A stretch of 64,000 nt of DNA from Stropharia rugosoannulata (taxonomy: Eukaryota > Basidiomycota > Agaricomycetes > Agaricales > Strophariaceae), in assembly GCA_028532985.1 (NCBI GenBank), contig JANCIK010000011.1, forward strand, positions 2,232,001 through 2,296,000. Direction: 5' to 3'. The position numbers and the translations under genes were made by a program. The notes under the pieces are model-generated. The model ran no database searches. It worked only from the letters and a program-made list of their open reading frames with translations, and was not told the DNA's origin. Shown one piece after another: positions 1 to 12,900 of the stretch; within the stretch, counting starts at the first letter, position 1; every line of letters begins with the position of its first letter.

Positions 1-12
1 TAATTGTCGCAG

Positions 13-356
13 ATTGTACTTGATGCGGGACTAAACCAGATTGTTGTAAGCAAAAAGGGCGCGTGTGTTACAGAAAGCCGCGACTGATATCGTACGTTCA
101 GGCCATCGTACCCATTTTGATCATCTGCCACCGCGCGTTTGGGCGATGCGTCCAGCTATTTGACACTTCTCAGATGCATGGCGGACAAGCGACAAGCCGC
201 AGTAATCCAAGCACGCCTGTGCTCGATTCGATCTTCAGCCTTGCTACCACGGTACCGCCAGGTGGGCAGGCTGCCGACGACCCGTCCGCCGGCCACCAAG
301 TCCACGCGCTTGCGTCTGCCTCACCGTCGGAACAACATGTTAACGAACCTGTATGA
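13..356 (+). CDS. Multi-membrane-span fungal protein, paralog 1 (3' end only)
   Basis: Only the last two exons are inside the window: 13-45 (33 nt) and 102-356 (255 nt), separated by a GTAAGC...TTCAG intron. The 33-nt exon reads as a short helix ending LDAGLNQIV. It matches the 33-nt exons at 2929-2961 and 5336-5368 in the two downstream paralogs, which read similarly (LDAGLTQVV in paralog 3). The last exon opens with AIVPILII, the last hydrophobic segment, equivalent to GIVPTLII in paralog 3, and continues into a Ser/Pro-rich cytoplasmic-type tail. This is therefore the 3' end of a third member of the tandem family, with the rest of the gene to the left of the window. The function is unknown. 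Agaricomycete genomes carry many such proteins with about seven hydrophobic segments, and receptor-like roles have only been guessed. Confidence 0.75.
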
Positions 357-1667
357 AATAATGATAATCAGAGCAATCAGAGCGAACACTCCGAACGAAC
401 ACTTACATAGAAGCTTTGGTGCACGACCTATTTTTGTGGAACACCGTCGGCTGGCCCTGCGGCCAGTCTTGTGGATGATGGGTCCGTTAAGAGAGGTGCA
501 CGTAATTTGGTGAGTGACCCTGCGGTCTAGATCGCGCCTTGCTATCGTCGTCCAATAAAATTTGAAGGTGCTCTATAGTCAAGGCCACGTTTATGCTGCC
601 GCTTTGGCTGAATGACTATTTAGCGAAGATCTTTCTCGGCCCACTTGTGCGGTGACACGCACTTTACACGCCCCCGACAATTATGCTTCTCTGGCGTCAG
701 TACAGAACTATATCAATTATTATTGTGGTTAAAGATCTTTGAAAAACGCATGTTCGACAGATCTACACTCACCTTACCGCCTACCTCTCGTACACTAATT
801 CATAGCCCAACGTAACGCTTGCATATTGAATGGAAGATCAGATGTAGTGGTCAGCCACGCTATTCCCAATTTCCCATTGTTGAAGCTAATTCAGTGAAAC
901 GGGCTTGTATCCCTACATGTTCTACCCTGTAATAGCTGGATCGCGCATCTTCCTGCTTCCGCCGACTACTGCTGCATTCGCCACATTTTCGCCAGGAAGA
1001 CTCGGCCATTTTTCGAGTACGACGTCATCTACTATGTAAGTACACCATGTCGATCCTTAAATATTCTAATTGTTAGGTCCGGCTTAGTTAGCTCAATCTA
1101 GCACCTTTTTATCAGGTCCGGCATTCGATATTATTTTTCTTCTGGCACACACCAGCCTCAGGCTATTTCCGGTCCGAGGCACATTGAAAACACCGATGAA
1201 ATCATCAATCTATTCAACGCCGCACTGCTTAAGATTGGGCCGGGAATTTTATCACAGAAGTCGGGTCATAAGGTGGACTATTCAGTAGTACTCAAGCTGT
1301 AATGGTGGCGGAAATGATCAGCCACCGCCGAGAATGAACGCTTCGATGAGGAAGGGATACCGACTATGGGTGGAATACCCGTTGAATGTCTCCACAAAAT
1401 CCGACTTTAACCGATGAGTAGAGCCAGCCCCGTATGAGAGCCTCGGCGAGGAAGAGAGCTTCCAATAGCCATAATGATCCCCGTTTTCTCATCCTCCGGG
1501 GCAAGCTGTCGCTCATCCATCGAACAGTTTCCTTTTCGAGGGTGCATCATCCCTCGGTCTATCTATAGCACGCCCGCAGCACTCTGTTGGACGCTGTTAA
1601 TTGCTTGGCACTGGGTGAGTGGGGACTCTCTTTCCACCTTCTCCCAGCGCACCTGCAGCAAGCACCT
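357..1667. other. Intergenic, no gene recognised
   Basis: This is the interval between paralog 1 and paralog 2. Short open frames occur on both strands, but none continues through plausible splice sites or matches a family I know. The last 100 bases before the proposed start of paralog 2 are pyrimidine-rich, which is usual for a leader in these fungi. A further upstream exon of paralog 2 could be hidden here. Confidence 0.4.
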
Positions 1668-3250
1668 ATGACTCTGTCTGAGGGCGTACCCCGCCCGCCG
1701 ATGGCCTTGCTGAAGAGGGCGGCGGATATGGTGTTACGCCGCCCGCTCATCCCATTCCTAAAGGAGCCATGGACGCTGGATTCGAGGTCGCGATGGCCCG
1801 CGATACTTGTGAGTTTCAATCAGTTAGAAAAAGTGTGATTGAAGCTTCCTAACATCCCTGATTTTTTGCTTCTCCCAGCTAGAGGTTTTTCTTTACGGTA
1901 CGCTCCACAAAATCCATTTACTTGGCTGTTTAATAATCCTGGTATAACCAGGGATTTATGTTGTTTTATTTTCTTCGTGCACGTTCATTTTGTGGCAGCG
2001 GAAGAGTCTTCAAAAGACGCTGTTTATCACTAGCTGTATCCTTTTCTTCCTGGCGAGCACGGATGTCGTCGTCACTGTATATTTCTTCTTCCGCTTCGTG
2101 ATACAGAACGGTTCTTTAACAAATTCATCCCACTCGGGGAACGCCGACCCGGACGAGGAGACATGGAATCCTGTGCTGGAAGTCAAATTTGCTGTATACG
2201 TCGTTGCAAAGTACGTGACTCAGTTCTATTGTTGAAAGATGTCTTTAACGTTTTGTTCAAATACAGCTTGGTGAACAGCAGCATTTTGGTAGGTTGCAAC
2301 GCCCGACGGCGCCTCGGTCTTGTCTATTCAGTCTACTAAGTGAATAAATTGTATCAGATCCATCGCTGTCATACTCTATGGCAGGACTGGCGTATCACCG
2401 TAGCGCCCGTTGTTTTGATTGTTTCTGGGACAGGTATGTAGCCCTGTAAATATTATTTTCACCACTGTTTAACGCTCTGAATGACTGCTCGGTATAACTA
2501 CTAGTAATCAGCTTCGCTTCATTAGGTGCCACTCAGGTGGGAGATAAGCTTTTGGCAGCAAGTTTTATCACTTCTGCGGCTGGGAACCTCTCCGTTACAT
2601 TTTTGATCGGTATGCACTAGCACCCTAATCCCGGAGATATTTTTCTCACAGCTTCTACATTGTAGTGACTGGCATGTTGTGGACATCTCGCAAGATAAGG
2701 AGTGTCCTCAGGATGGATATACCCATGGCAGCCGGTTATGCTATGTCGCTTCTGTGAGTGGCGTTGCTTTTTGAATTCTTTTTGCAAATTGTTGATTTCT
2801 TAATGAATGGACTTGAAGGATCGACTCTGGTGCATTCTATAGTATTTCCATCTTTCTTTACCTCGTATTTCACTCAGTATGCTAACTCTTATCTCCTGCT
2901 GTGTATTGCTTATTGAATTCTACTGTAGGTTGTGATCAGCGCATCGCTAACGCAAGTCGGGGTGGGTAATTTTATTTCCTTCCTCACTGCTTAATTCTCA
3001 CCACCGAGTAAAACTTGTCCAGTGTATCACAACAACGGCAATCTCCCTCTTAAGTTCTCACACATCTGAGCCTCTTGGCATAGACAACACTGCGTTTATA
3101 GCAAGCAACGCCACGCGCCCAGAAATACGTTCTCCAGATCCTGTTTACTCGCGTCATCAGCGTTCGGGAGATTCAATATCACATAGGAGTTTACCAGCAG
3201 AGCAAAATGACAACGATGATCAACAGAGCGTGGACTTGCAGTATAAGTAG
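1668..3250 (+). CDS. Multi-membrane-span fungal protein, paralog 2
   Basis: Proposed exons are 1668-1808, 1879-1897, 1952-2210, 2267-2288, 2358-2433, 2526-2609, 2666-2753, 2819-2876, 2929-2961 and 3023-3250, giving 335 aa. The 19-, 22-, 58- and 33-nt exons have exactly the same lengths as their counterparts in the neighbour at 4082-5717. The protein has about seven hydrophobic stretches, for example FLASTDVVVTVYFFF, VVLIVSGTG and FYSISIFLYLVFHS. It ends in a polar Ser/Asp/Gln tail (NDNDDQQSVDLQYK). This topology and the motif order (LEVFLYG early, then I-H-R-C, then V-S-G-T-G) are typical of a large agaricomycete family without a known function. The start is uncertain: ATG 1668 is in frame and follows a pyrimidine tract, but ATG 1587 or 1701 are also possible, and the N-terminus is not similar to paralog 3. 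Confidence 0.7.
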
Positions 3251-4081
3251 CTTGACGCAACTCAGTAGGAACTCTCCGAAACCTGATGTGTATCCAGAGA
3301 CTTTGAACATAGATGTAATACTTGCCACATGACGCTGCCTTTGCTACTTATAAGTCAGCGAAACAGGTGTTAAGTACTTGGAGATACTAAAAATACTATA
3401 TACATAACTTCAAAGTTCATCATGAACGTTGCCGGAAGTTCGGCTGAGCTAATTATTGTTTGTTCAGGGGAGTAACTGGATGCGTCTAGACACAAATATT
3501 CAAAATGCTATCCAACCTACGTTCCGCGGCGTTTGTCCAAGGCCAAGACTTACCTAGTACCTACCACCTTTTATTCTCTCGCCGTGGAGAACAAAAGTGC
3601 ACCCGCTTCGGCGAACGCCGATGGGGAAGACATGATAGAGAAAGAATTCGTAGATAATCAAACAGTAATTCACTTATGATAACGTACCACTACCGTACGC
3701 CACTTCTTGCGGAAACTGCTACGAACCATTGCCTGCAGCGCGCGTGGCGCTTGGCATAGAGGTGACCGGCAAGTGCCCAAACATTGCACGGCGCACCCAC
3801 GATGCCAAACTTAAAGCGTCCGTTGTTCTCATCAAGCAGACTTTCCATTTGCCAGACAGGCTAATGGCTAGCACATGATGTGCTATAAGTAGAACGCCCG
3901 GTGGATGGGGCTGAGAGCCTGCGAGCGAGTTTGGCTATTTTCTCACTCCCAGCCAGCGTACCTTCTCGTCGGGACGATAACGCACCCTCTTTTCTCCTCT
4001 CCATCCCAGCACTATCACGCCACTTGGCACTTCCTCTTTCCTTGCTAGCGCACTGGCGCTTCTCGACTATACCCTTGCATC
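3251..4081. other. Intergenic; probable promoter of paralog 3
   Basis: No coding region is recognised. A TATA-like stretch (CTATAAGTAG, near 3881-3890) and a long pyrimidine-rich run (3960-4075) lead up to the ATG at 4082. Both are consistent with a promoter and leader for the downstream gene. This is an inference from composition only. Confidence 0.4.
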
Positions 4082-5717
4082 ATGGCTAGCTTTCTGAATC
4101 ATTTGGGCGCTTGGTCGTCGGGCAGGGGGCAGGCCTCGCGGGTGGGTGGAAGTGTGGATATTGCAATTCCGGACAGCGATGACGACTCATCCGCCACGGG
4201 CGGTCTACCTGATGGATATTATTCGGTGGATAAGTACAGCGCTGCGGTACTGGTGAGAGCCTTGCGCGCATCTTTACTGAAAGTCAGCTAACCCTGTGGT
4301 CCAAGTTCGAGGTGTTTCTATATGGTGCGGAATTATGCAGACTCACAGAATATCACGAAGACTTATTTTACTCTGTGCCTAGGAATCTACTCAACACTCT
4401 TCGCTATCTGCATCAGAGTTCTCCTCAAAAACAAGCGCACAACCCAGCGGATACTGATAGCATGCGCTACGATTATGTTCTCGCTCGCGACAGTCGATGT
4501 GGTGCTGGAGCTGAGCTTTCTCTTCTGGTTTGTCGTGAAAGGCGACACTATACCAGATCCCGACCTCCACTACAAATTTCTGTTATACATTACAAGCAAG
4601 TGAGTCGTCTAGCGTCACATTAATCTTCTTTTCGTGAGCTGACCAACATATGCTATTGCAGCGTTATCGCCGACAGTCTAGTGGTACGCTCTTCCCATTT
4701 CAGCCCGTATGACCTGTCCGCCTTATTTCAACGGCTCAGATCTACCGCTGTCATTCTGTATGGAATAGGAGCAAACGCGTGATCCTCCTCCCCTGCTTCT
4801 TACTTATTTCTGGCACAGGTAATTAGCCTTGTTATGTTTTCCTGATCTTTTTGCGGACCGCGCTCATCACCCATGCAGCATGTGGCTACGGCTTCATCGC
4901 GGTCTCGAAAGAAGAATACCGCTTCCGCAAGCTGCTGGTTGCATTTTTGTTCACAACAGTGACACTGAACATGCTGGTTACCGTCCTGATGGGTGCGCAC
5001 TCTCACGGCTTAATTTTTTCAACCACCCACTTAATCACGGAACTACATCAGCTGGCCGCATCTGGTGGATAGCGCGGAAAGCCCGCTCCATCCTGGGCCC
5101 GGGACTCTCGTCCAAGTACAACACCATGATTGCGATCATGTAAGTACCGCCTTGCGCGCGATAGGCCTCCACTTAGAGGCTATATTGCCGGAATGCTCAC
5201 GCCTACCCAACAGAGTGGAATCAGGAGTTATCTACTCAATATACGTAGTGCTCGACGTAGTCTTCCCCGATGTGCGTACTATGCCCTCGCACTTCCCACG
5301 CACTATGACGCTGACCGGTTATGTTGCACGCACAGCTCATACTGGATGCGGGGCTCACCCAGGTAGTGGTAAGTTCGAACTGTCCAGCTGTCTCCCCCTG
5401 CGACCTCAGGACATGATACTGATGATCCAATGTCCCAGGGCATCGTGCCGACGCTTATTATAGTGCAAATAGGACTCGGCACAAGCACGCACGACGCCGA
5501 CACATCGGCAAGCGTCGTCCGTACAGATGGACGAACAATGGCGACTACAGTTAATGAATATGCGTACGATGCGCCGCCGTCAGGGTCGCCGCCGTCGTCG
5601 CCCATGCTGCCGCCTGTGTCGTTCACGCCAAGAGCCGTGCAGAGGCACAGTCGACCGCCTAATACCACCAGGCCACGGTCAGATTCACAGTCAGACGCGG
5701 AGTGCGGTTATCTATGA
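4082..5717 (+). CDS. Multi-membrane-span fungal protein, paralog 3
   Basis: Exons are 4082-4252, 4306-4324, 4383-4599, 4662-4683, 4740-4818, 4879-4992, 5052-5139, 5214-5271, 5336-5368 and 5439-5717, giving 359 aa. All junctions are GT-AG and keep frame. The polar first exon (about 57 aa, with an acidic DSDDDSS run) is followed by about seven hydrophobic segments: IYSTLFAICIRVLL, MFSLATVDVVLELSF, VILLPCFLLISGT, LLVAFLFTTVTLNML, VIYSIYVVLDVVF and GIVPTLIIVQIGLG among them. The tail of about 80 aa is Ser/Pro/Thr-rich and probably cytoplasmic. Gene order, direction and exon lengths match paralog 2, so the three genes are a tandem array. No catalytic or ligand-binding motif is visible and the function is unknown. 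The topology alone would allow a receptor or transporter role. Confidence 0.8.
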
Positions 5718-6628
5718 CATTGCGTGCATCTCGTATACAGAGCGCTGCTTATTTAGTTTGGAAGGGTTCCAATGTACTAAGTACTTGGTGCGAGGGCGAT
5801 GGCAGTTGACAGTTGAGGACTACTTACTGCGATCTCTCGCCTTCTTGACGGATTTCATGATGAAGCACTCTTACGACACCCGGACGGTTGTACCATTATT
5901 CCTACTGTACCCTTTTTGTAATTGAGCAGATAGACGGCATGTATCATACCTCATACCACCTTCACATTCATTTTGTGTGTAACAAGAAATAGTAACAGAC
6001 CAATATCCGCCTTGATCTTCTAGTAGCTTCATTCATCAAGAAAACTAACCATTGTTTACGCTAGGGCCTGTATAATTGGCACGACTAGCTACATTCTACT
6101 AGAGATGTAAAGTCGCCTTCTGGTTAATCCACTCATCAGTCTTGCGAGCTTCGAAATCAAAATGCAAAGTTTAATTACAGTCCTTCATTGATCCTTTTCC
6201 GACTTTCTCCTCAAGAGATTTGCCAGATTAATTTGATTCATCACTACCTCTATGTACAATCAAGCCACTCCGAAGTCATTCTGACTTAGGTTCCTCTGAA
6301 TTTCTTTATGGCAACCTCAAAAAATGTGTCATTCATCGACAATCAATGATGAGGAAAATAGTTTGAAAATAGACAGGATACATATATTATTTCGTTTGGT
6401 CTGATCACGCACCTGACCCCTTGCCTCCTTTGCACACTACCGTCCTCTAAAAGTACTCTGTACCTTGCCTCGCCCATCCCCTGAGTAGCTAGATATAGTT
6501 TTCAATGGGAACATTCGACGGGCATGAGGCTCCGTCAGTCCCTTCATCGTGAGAAACGCGGATATTGCTCCGTGCAGTTGATTTGATGCCACCGCGACAT
6601 ACTTCTTGTCAAAAGATCGTCGCCTAGA
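5718..6628. other. Intergenic, no gene recognised
   Basis: AT-rich sequence of about 0.9 kb. It must hold the terminator of paralog 3 and the promoter of the next gene, but I see no clear motif, repeat or conserved reading frame in it. Confidence 0.4.
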
Positions 6629-9439
6629 ATGGCAGATTCAAGGTAAGTATGCCAATTATCTCCTGAAAAAAATATCTGAACACGTCTTTATTTTGTTGTG
6701 AACAGTAGCAGCGCTCGCCGGCCGTCTGGAGGTGGCCAATCCACGGGGACTTCAATCGGTGGTTCAGGTTCGAGGAAGGCCACAACAGACGGCGACGCAG
6801 CGCCAGCATTTGGGAGTGCTCCTCGCAGCTCAAGGGCTGTTCGTCAACCTGCTATAACCAGGGATGGAGATCCTGTGCGATCGCCATCAGCCCCTGTTGA
6901 CCAGCGGGCTCCTGGTAATACCAGGCAGACACCTACGACGGCATATACACAACCCCCTCCGGAGACAAGACGAAACGCTGCTGGATCAGCAACGACGGAG
7001 AGAAGAGCAACCGCGACAACCACCAGTGCTCCGGTGTCATATAACGCACGCATGCCACTCCCGGCAGGCGAAACAGACCACAGGGCACAGTCTCAGCAAA
7101 GTCAGAGCAAGGATTCTCTCTGGGTACCACCGGCGGTTCCGTATAGGCAAAGTGGAAGCTCGTTCCAGACGGAGCCGAGTTCATACTATTCTGCAGACGA
7201 CGACGGCGCAAGTAGTATCCCGCCGCCTCCACCGATGCCGGTCCCTCAGCCTGCGCCGCCGCCTGAAGGAGACGCAGACTACGAAGCATTGTGGCGCGCA
7301 GCTCAAGCACCTCCTATGCCCACTCCAGACCACAGGCCTCCGCCTATGCCGACATCGTACGGTCGCACAGAGTCGCGGTCAATGTATACCGACGACACAG
7401 ACGATATCTCAGAAAATGAACGCAAGGACGAGCATGTTCCGCGGGACCTGTACGACTCGTCATGGCTAGCGCAGCCCTCTCCTGGGATGCCCATTCCCAC
7501 CTCATCAGCTCCGTCCATGCCCTCTCCTACTAGGCAGGGAGCGCCAGGTCCCCCGAGTCCGTATAGGCAGGCGACGTACGCGAGCGACGAGAGCGACGTA
7601 TTGCTCGAGGTACCCCCGACCGCGCCGCTCAGGATAAGCCATCAATCACGGCCAGCGGGCACTGCAGCGCTACCTTCACCTCCGCTGGCGTCTGGAGGTA
7701 CACCAGCATCCAAGCCTTCAGTGGCCGTGGCCGGCTCGCAAGTACAACCAAGCTCAACTGCGCCCCTAAGCCCTTCAAACCCATCGCGTCCGATGGGCAG
7801 CCGGCCCTCCGTCTCGGCTTCGCAACGCGTAGAGTACAACACCTCTCGCCCTTCCGCTGGGATATCAAGGCCATCTGGTGGTTCGTACACCGTGCGACCA
7901 CCGGCTGGTACTACTGCTGATGTACCTACCTTGGGGAGCCCTGCGGGCGCCATGAAGCCAGCGCAGGCGAGTTCTATGGCAATGCCAAGGCCGACGCATA
8001 GTGGTCGCGACGAAACTTCAGGAACACTCACCGGGAGCACCGCCGGAGCCATGAAGCCAGTACAGGCAAGTGCTACGACGATGCCGAGGCCGATGGGAGC
8101 TACGCACAGTGGTCGCGAAGAGTCTTTGGGAACATCAGCATATGCTCCGGGGAGCACGGCAGGAGGTATGAAGCCAACGCAGGCAAGCCTCGGGGCTGCG
8201 CAGAGTTATTCCGCTCATAATGCTGGAACTGGTGCAGGCACCGCGGGGCGATTCGACTCTAAGCCCGCAAGACCTGTTCAGACTTCTGCGTCTCTTTCTT
8301 CGTCGGGACATGTCTCTGGCGCGGGTCAGCCAACGACGTATACTCCCGCACGCGTCGATTTAGGTGCGCAGAATTCAACATCCCATGGATCTGCATTTAG
8401 CACAAATTCGGGGGCGAGCCGATTGGAGAACAGGCCTTCCGCGTCAGCGCAGGCCCCAGCCGCTGTGAAACCTCCACCAGCACCAGCGCAAACAAGTGCC
8501 CCGGCTGCTCGTCCAGAGTACAACCATTCCGTCCGCCCCGCGGCTAACACCACACCCGCCTCCACTATCGCCGCCCGTCCCCAAGCGCAGTCCCAGCAAC
8601 GGCCCCAGGCATCTGCTGTTTCTTCCTCCGTCTCCCTCTCTCATCCAGCCCCTGCACCCAGCTCGGCCGCGAAGCTTGCGCAAAAAGAGTCTGTAGCCGC
8701 CCAAGCGTCCGCGGCGCTGGCGAGCGGGCCCACGCGCCCCCGGCTGCATGGGAACCCGTCGCAGATGGACACGCAATACGTGAACATGATGCTCGCGCTG
8801 GACGACATCCCCGCGCTACACAACCTCGCCGCGGCGTTTTTCGCGTGGATCCTGCTGGCGGGATTCATCCTGTTCCCGGGCACGTTCGTCAGCTTGCAAA
8901 CGTTGAGCTCGCAGACGCCTGCCGTGGCGCAGGAGCTCATTGACCGTGTTACTCAACTGCCTTTGTTGGTTTTTTTTTTTTTGCTGCATGTTTGTTTTGC
9001 CGTACTAAACTTCGCTAGGTTCGTCGTTGCTTGGGTGTGCACCGGTGTTGGGGGATTGGGTATGATGTGGCTCTGGTGGAGATGGCGCAAGAACTATCTC
9101 TTCGGGCTGAACAAAATCTTCCTGTACGTGCTCTCTCCCCAAACCCATCTCACACCATCTAATCTGGTGACGCACAGGCCTGGTTTTATGAACTCGCTTG
9201 CAGGTCTGCTCTCCACACTCGCGAGCATCTACGGCGCACAGCATGGTCAATTCTCGACGACAAGTAAGTCGACACTCATTGTGACGGGCGCGTGTTCCGG
9301 TGTATTCGGCATCCTGACCGCGGTGTACGCGCTATGGCTCGTGCGTCGCGTCAAGGCGCGCCATGACCGTGAAGTTGGCAAACAACTCGCAGGGAAGCAC
9401 GGAGAGGGCGCTGTGGACGTGTCGACTCGAAGGATCTAA
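6629..9439 (+). CDS. Membrane protein with a long disordered Pro/Ser-rich N-terminus
   Basis: Exons are 6629-6642 (14 nt), 6706-8964, 9019-9123 and 9178-9439, giving 879 aa. The 14-nt first exon encodes MADS plus two bases and joins in frame at AACAG. The two later introns are each 54 nt (a multiple of three), so the frame stays open through them. Both contain branch-like and AG signals, and removing them restores the compact order LPLLFVVAWVCTGVG and NKIFLPGFMNSLAGL that I recall from related fungal proteins. Residues 1 to about 690 are low-complexity Ser/Pro/Thr/Ala with repeats of PAGAMKP-like units (three copies near 7950-8170) and polyproline runs. The C-terminal part has about four hydrophobic segments (AFFAWILLAGFILFP, LFVVAWVCTGVGGLG, a segment after PGFMNS, and GVFGILTAVYALWLV) and a basic tail. 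The family is conserved in Ascomycota and Basidiomycota; I know no function. Polyproline could bind SH3 or profilin, which is speculation. Confidence 0.8.
8965..9018 (+). other. In-frame 54-nt intron with a weak donor
   Basis: The donor is GTTGGT followed by a run of 13 T, and the acceptor CTAG is preceded by the branch-like CTAAAC. The length is a multiple of three and there is no stop codon, so retention would add 18 mostly hydrophobic residues to a membrane segment. The family pattern supports removal. Confidence 0.6.
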
Positions 9440-9976
9440 GGGTCTGCTGGTTGTGTTGCGTTTAGTGCATTAACGAAAGCGATTCTAACCGCGCCTGGGC
9501 TTGCCACTGGATACCCTAATGACGGTGAACATTCTGAAGTCGTTTTGACGACTGGTGCTACTTTGACCTACAGAGAGCTGCGACTATAAGTACTTTACAT
9601 TCCTTAGCTTATTTCTATGCTCCTTTCTTGTTGTATTTCGTACCAGGACATCCCAAGGACATCTTGGTACCAGTGTATAAATTATCTATGGTCTTGGTCT
9701 TGTCAACGTACTTCGAAATGAGCTAGCAATATTCCGCCTCACTCGCTATGGTCTGCACTCATCCGTCGCAAGTCATTTGAGCAAACAGCTCGCCCTCCTG
9801 CGGTCACTTTCAGAAAGGCTTGCTACGTAGCCTCGGCGGAGAAGAGACACCGGAACCCTCCACCAAGTCGCAACTATTATTGGAACCGATTGACACGGTC
9901 GTGTGTACGCGAACGGAGAAACTGACGCGTAAAGTTCAAGTGGCAGTGTATACCATACCTCTTACCACTGCAACCC
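9440..9976. other. Intergenic, no gene recognised
   Basis: The 3' flank of the membrane-protein gene and the 5' flank of the TPR gene. Short open frames are present without splice or similarity support, and no clear promoter motif was seen. Confidence 0.4.
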
Positions 9977-12900
9977 ATGGATCCTTTGACAGCTACTCTC
10001 GCCATCATAAGCCTTGCTACGGCCCTCAAGGATATTGTTGAACTCGCTCAACAACTTCGAGACGCATTTGATAAGGTGCGTACTCTGCTCTGGCGCCCGT
10101 GATGTCGAGATTAAGAACTTCTTTTCGGCCCAATAAGGTCCCTCATAACTATAGAAATGCTCGACAACTGGCTCAAGATGTATTGGAGTTTTCTCAAGAC
10201 ATTGAGAAACTGTATGAAGAGGAGCAGGATGTATTCGAAAGGAAGCCGCGCTTGAAGAAATCTGTTGAAGACCTGCTTCGGTACGTATTATCTGCTTCCA
10301 AATCAGCGCCTCTATGCTGCTAAATTATGATCGAAGAGCAATGGATGATGTATACAGGCAATGCATAAAACTCCTCCCCCCAAAGTCAGAGAAGAAAAGA
10401 GACAGATTCAAAATCGGACTCTATGCTTTCTGGAACCGAGATAAAGTAACATCTCTGGTTTCTGAACTGAAGGCTCGGACAGACCGTTGCTACATTCAAT
10501 TTACGGTATGTAAATGCAGCACTCGTTTCCTGAATCCTGACTTGAGTATGTATAGGTCGCTTCAACCATTCGTCTCGAAGCAGATAACATTGAACTGAAG
10601 GCCAATGTTGATCGGATAGCTTTCAGCGTCCAATCATTGACCACCGTTACTACAAATACGGCGTACTCAGCTGGCAATGCGCAGCTCTTTCAGTTCGCTG
10701 GTTCATATTGTCTTCCTATGACATGGATGAGAGGCACCATCCCTGACCGCGACCTGCCCAGAAATTACATACGTTGGCAACTAGGCATAACCAGAGAGAG
10801 CTTCGAGCCCTTTATGCTTAAGTGGTTCGAGAGCCCTCCTGAAGCTCTATTAATCATTCCGGACGCAATCCATCGGAACAGTATGAACGACCTGCGCAAA
10901 GGAGTTTGCACTTCAATGGTATTCCACGACGAAGCTATCACGACGATTGTCTCATTTCGAAAGATGATCGGCAGCACACATCCATCAGCAATCGTAAAGT
11001 TGTTTCAGCAATGGAACTTGGTCTTGAATGCCTTAGCCGATTGCGGGATGTACGAGGAATGCGCAGCAATCATGGAATGGAGAGTTGTGACATGGCGAAC
11101 TATATTTCCTTCCTACATGGCAAAATACTGTCTTGCTCATTATCTGTATAAATACGCAACTTCTCTCTTCTCAATTCACAAATATGAAGAAGCGCTCATC
11201 TGTCTACGCGAAGGAGAGGATCTTGCTCATGAACTCAGCTTACAACAACCAAAATCACATTGGCATCTGATTCTAATGGCCCGGAATGCAAAACTACATG
11301 CTAGGATAGCAAGAAGTCTCAAGAAAGGGGGCAATCCTTCTGAGCTTTATAATCGCGCGCTCGACTTTGCCGAGCAGTATTTTATTCATCATGCCTCTTC
11401 TGCCCTTGCGACTCCCAATGGACCGATTCTCAACGGGGTGTTTCATTCTCAATCATCTGCAGCTTGCTTACTGTCGGACATTTCTGCAAAGATGGCAAAT
11501 GGCGGGCTTAACCAGACGCATATCTACTCGTCAATTCTGTTCGACATTGCGAATATTCTGGAAGGACTTGCAGCGACCCAAGAGAAAGCAGATGAAGTAC
11601 TTTCCGTCGAGAAGCGTGTTCTCGATATACTACGCTTTCTTATTCCCGCTTACCCCGATTCTTCTCTTATTCTGTGGACCATGGGACGATCATTGCTCTG
11701 TATGGCGTCAAATATGCGCGCGTCGACTCAAGAGCGTTTACAATATGCAAAGGAATGTGGTAGGATTTACCGACAACTCGTCGCTGCCAGCCAATCTCAC
11801 CCCGACTACTTGGACGCCTACACTAAGTCCCATGCACAGTACCAATGGCTATTATTATCTGCAGGACAGTATTGCGAGGATGACGACGTGCTCCAGGAAT
11901 TCGAAAACTTTGCTAGGGTTGCGCCGCAAAAATACTTCACGATGAGTTTGCCATCCAAAGCTCAGGGGAACTACTTCTTCCATCTTGCAGAAGTGCATAG
12001 AAGAAAGGGACGTATCCATGATGCCATTGGTGCCGCCCAGAATGCTTTAGCTCAGTATTCTGGACTGCAATTTATTGGAAGCAAGGATTACGACGCAATG
12101 TCGCATCTTCAAATTCTAGCATTGCTGTGCAGACTTCATTTCCAAATTGACCAGAACCAACCTGCCTTGCTGGAAGGAAAGAAGACTATCAATCTGATGA
12201 CAGATCAGGTTAGAAAGGAGAAAAACATGTCCGTTTATGGCTACCTACTTGACATCTTTATCGACATTGTGCATGTGTTTGCGAATCTTTCTCAGGGTCC
12301 TGTTTCCGGTACACTTAAGAGAGTTACTCCATCTCTCCACAATTTTCAACTCTTATTTGCGTCGGAATTGAGCAACGAACACGCACTGGAGATTTACTTT
12401 CATGCTCTGATGCGCGAATCGACACTTGCTTTCAAGAATGCCCGACACCACGATTTTGAAAATGCTATCAATTTAGCCAATAGGTTTATGCACCTTCCGA
12501 ATATACCTAACCTCAAAGCGGGTCTGGTCTTGTTGCTTATCAACAACTTATCACATCACGGGAGGTTTCAGGAAGCATTGGAGACTTGTTACAACATTAA
12601 AGCAATGGTTCCACCTGGATGTTTTTCGGTATCATATCATGTCTTCATTCAATTTTACATATTCTGGTGTCAAATCTACCTCCATATGCCGCAGGAAGCC
12701 ATCCACAGTAGTAGCAAGATTTCTCAAAACCACGATTCCCCATCATCATATTATGCTGAGGACCTAGCTATCGCGCTTTGTGACAGTGGACGGTCTGAGG
12801 ATGCATTGGCGCAAATCCTTGCAGCCCGGAAGAAAGGAACAAGTAGCCGGTATACATGGTTGGCAACTGAATTATACTTTTCCGCCAACAAGCACACAGA

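Noticed and set aside
6698..9439. A single uninterrupted 913-codon frame as the gene model of the Pro/Ser-rich membrane protein
   Set aside because: It starts on GTG inside an intron and reads through two in-frame 54-nt introns; the spliced model from ATG 6629 fits the family better.
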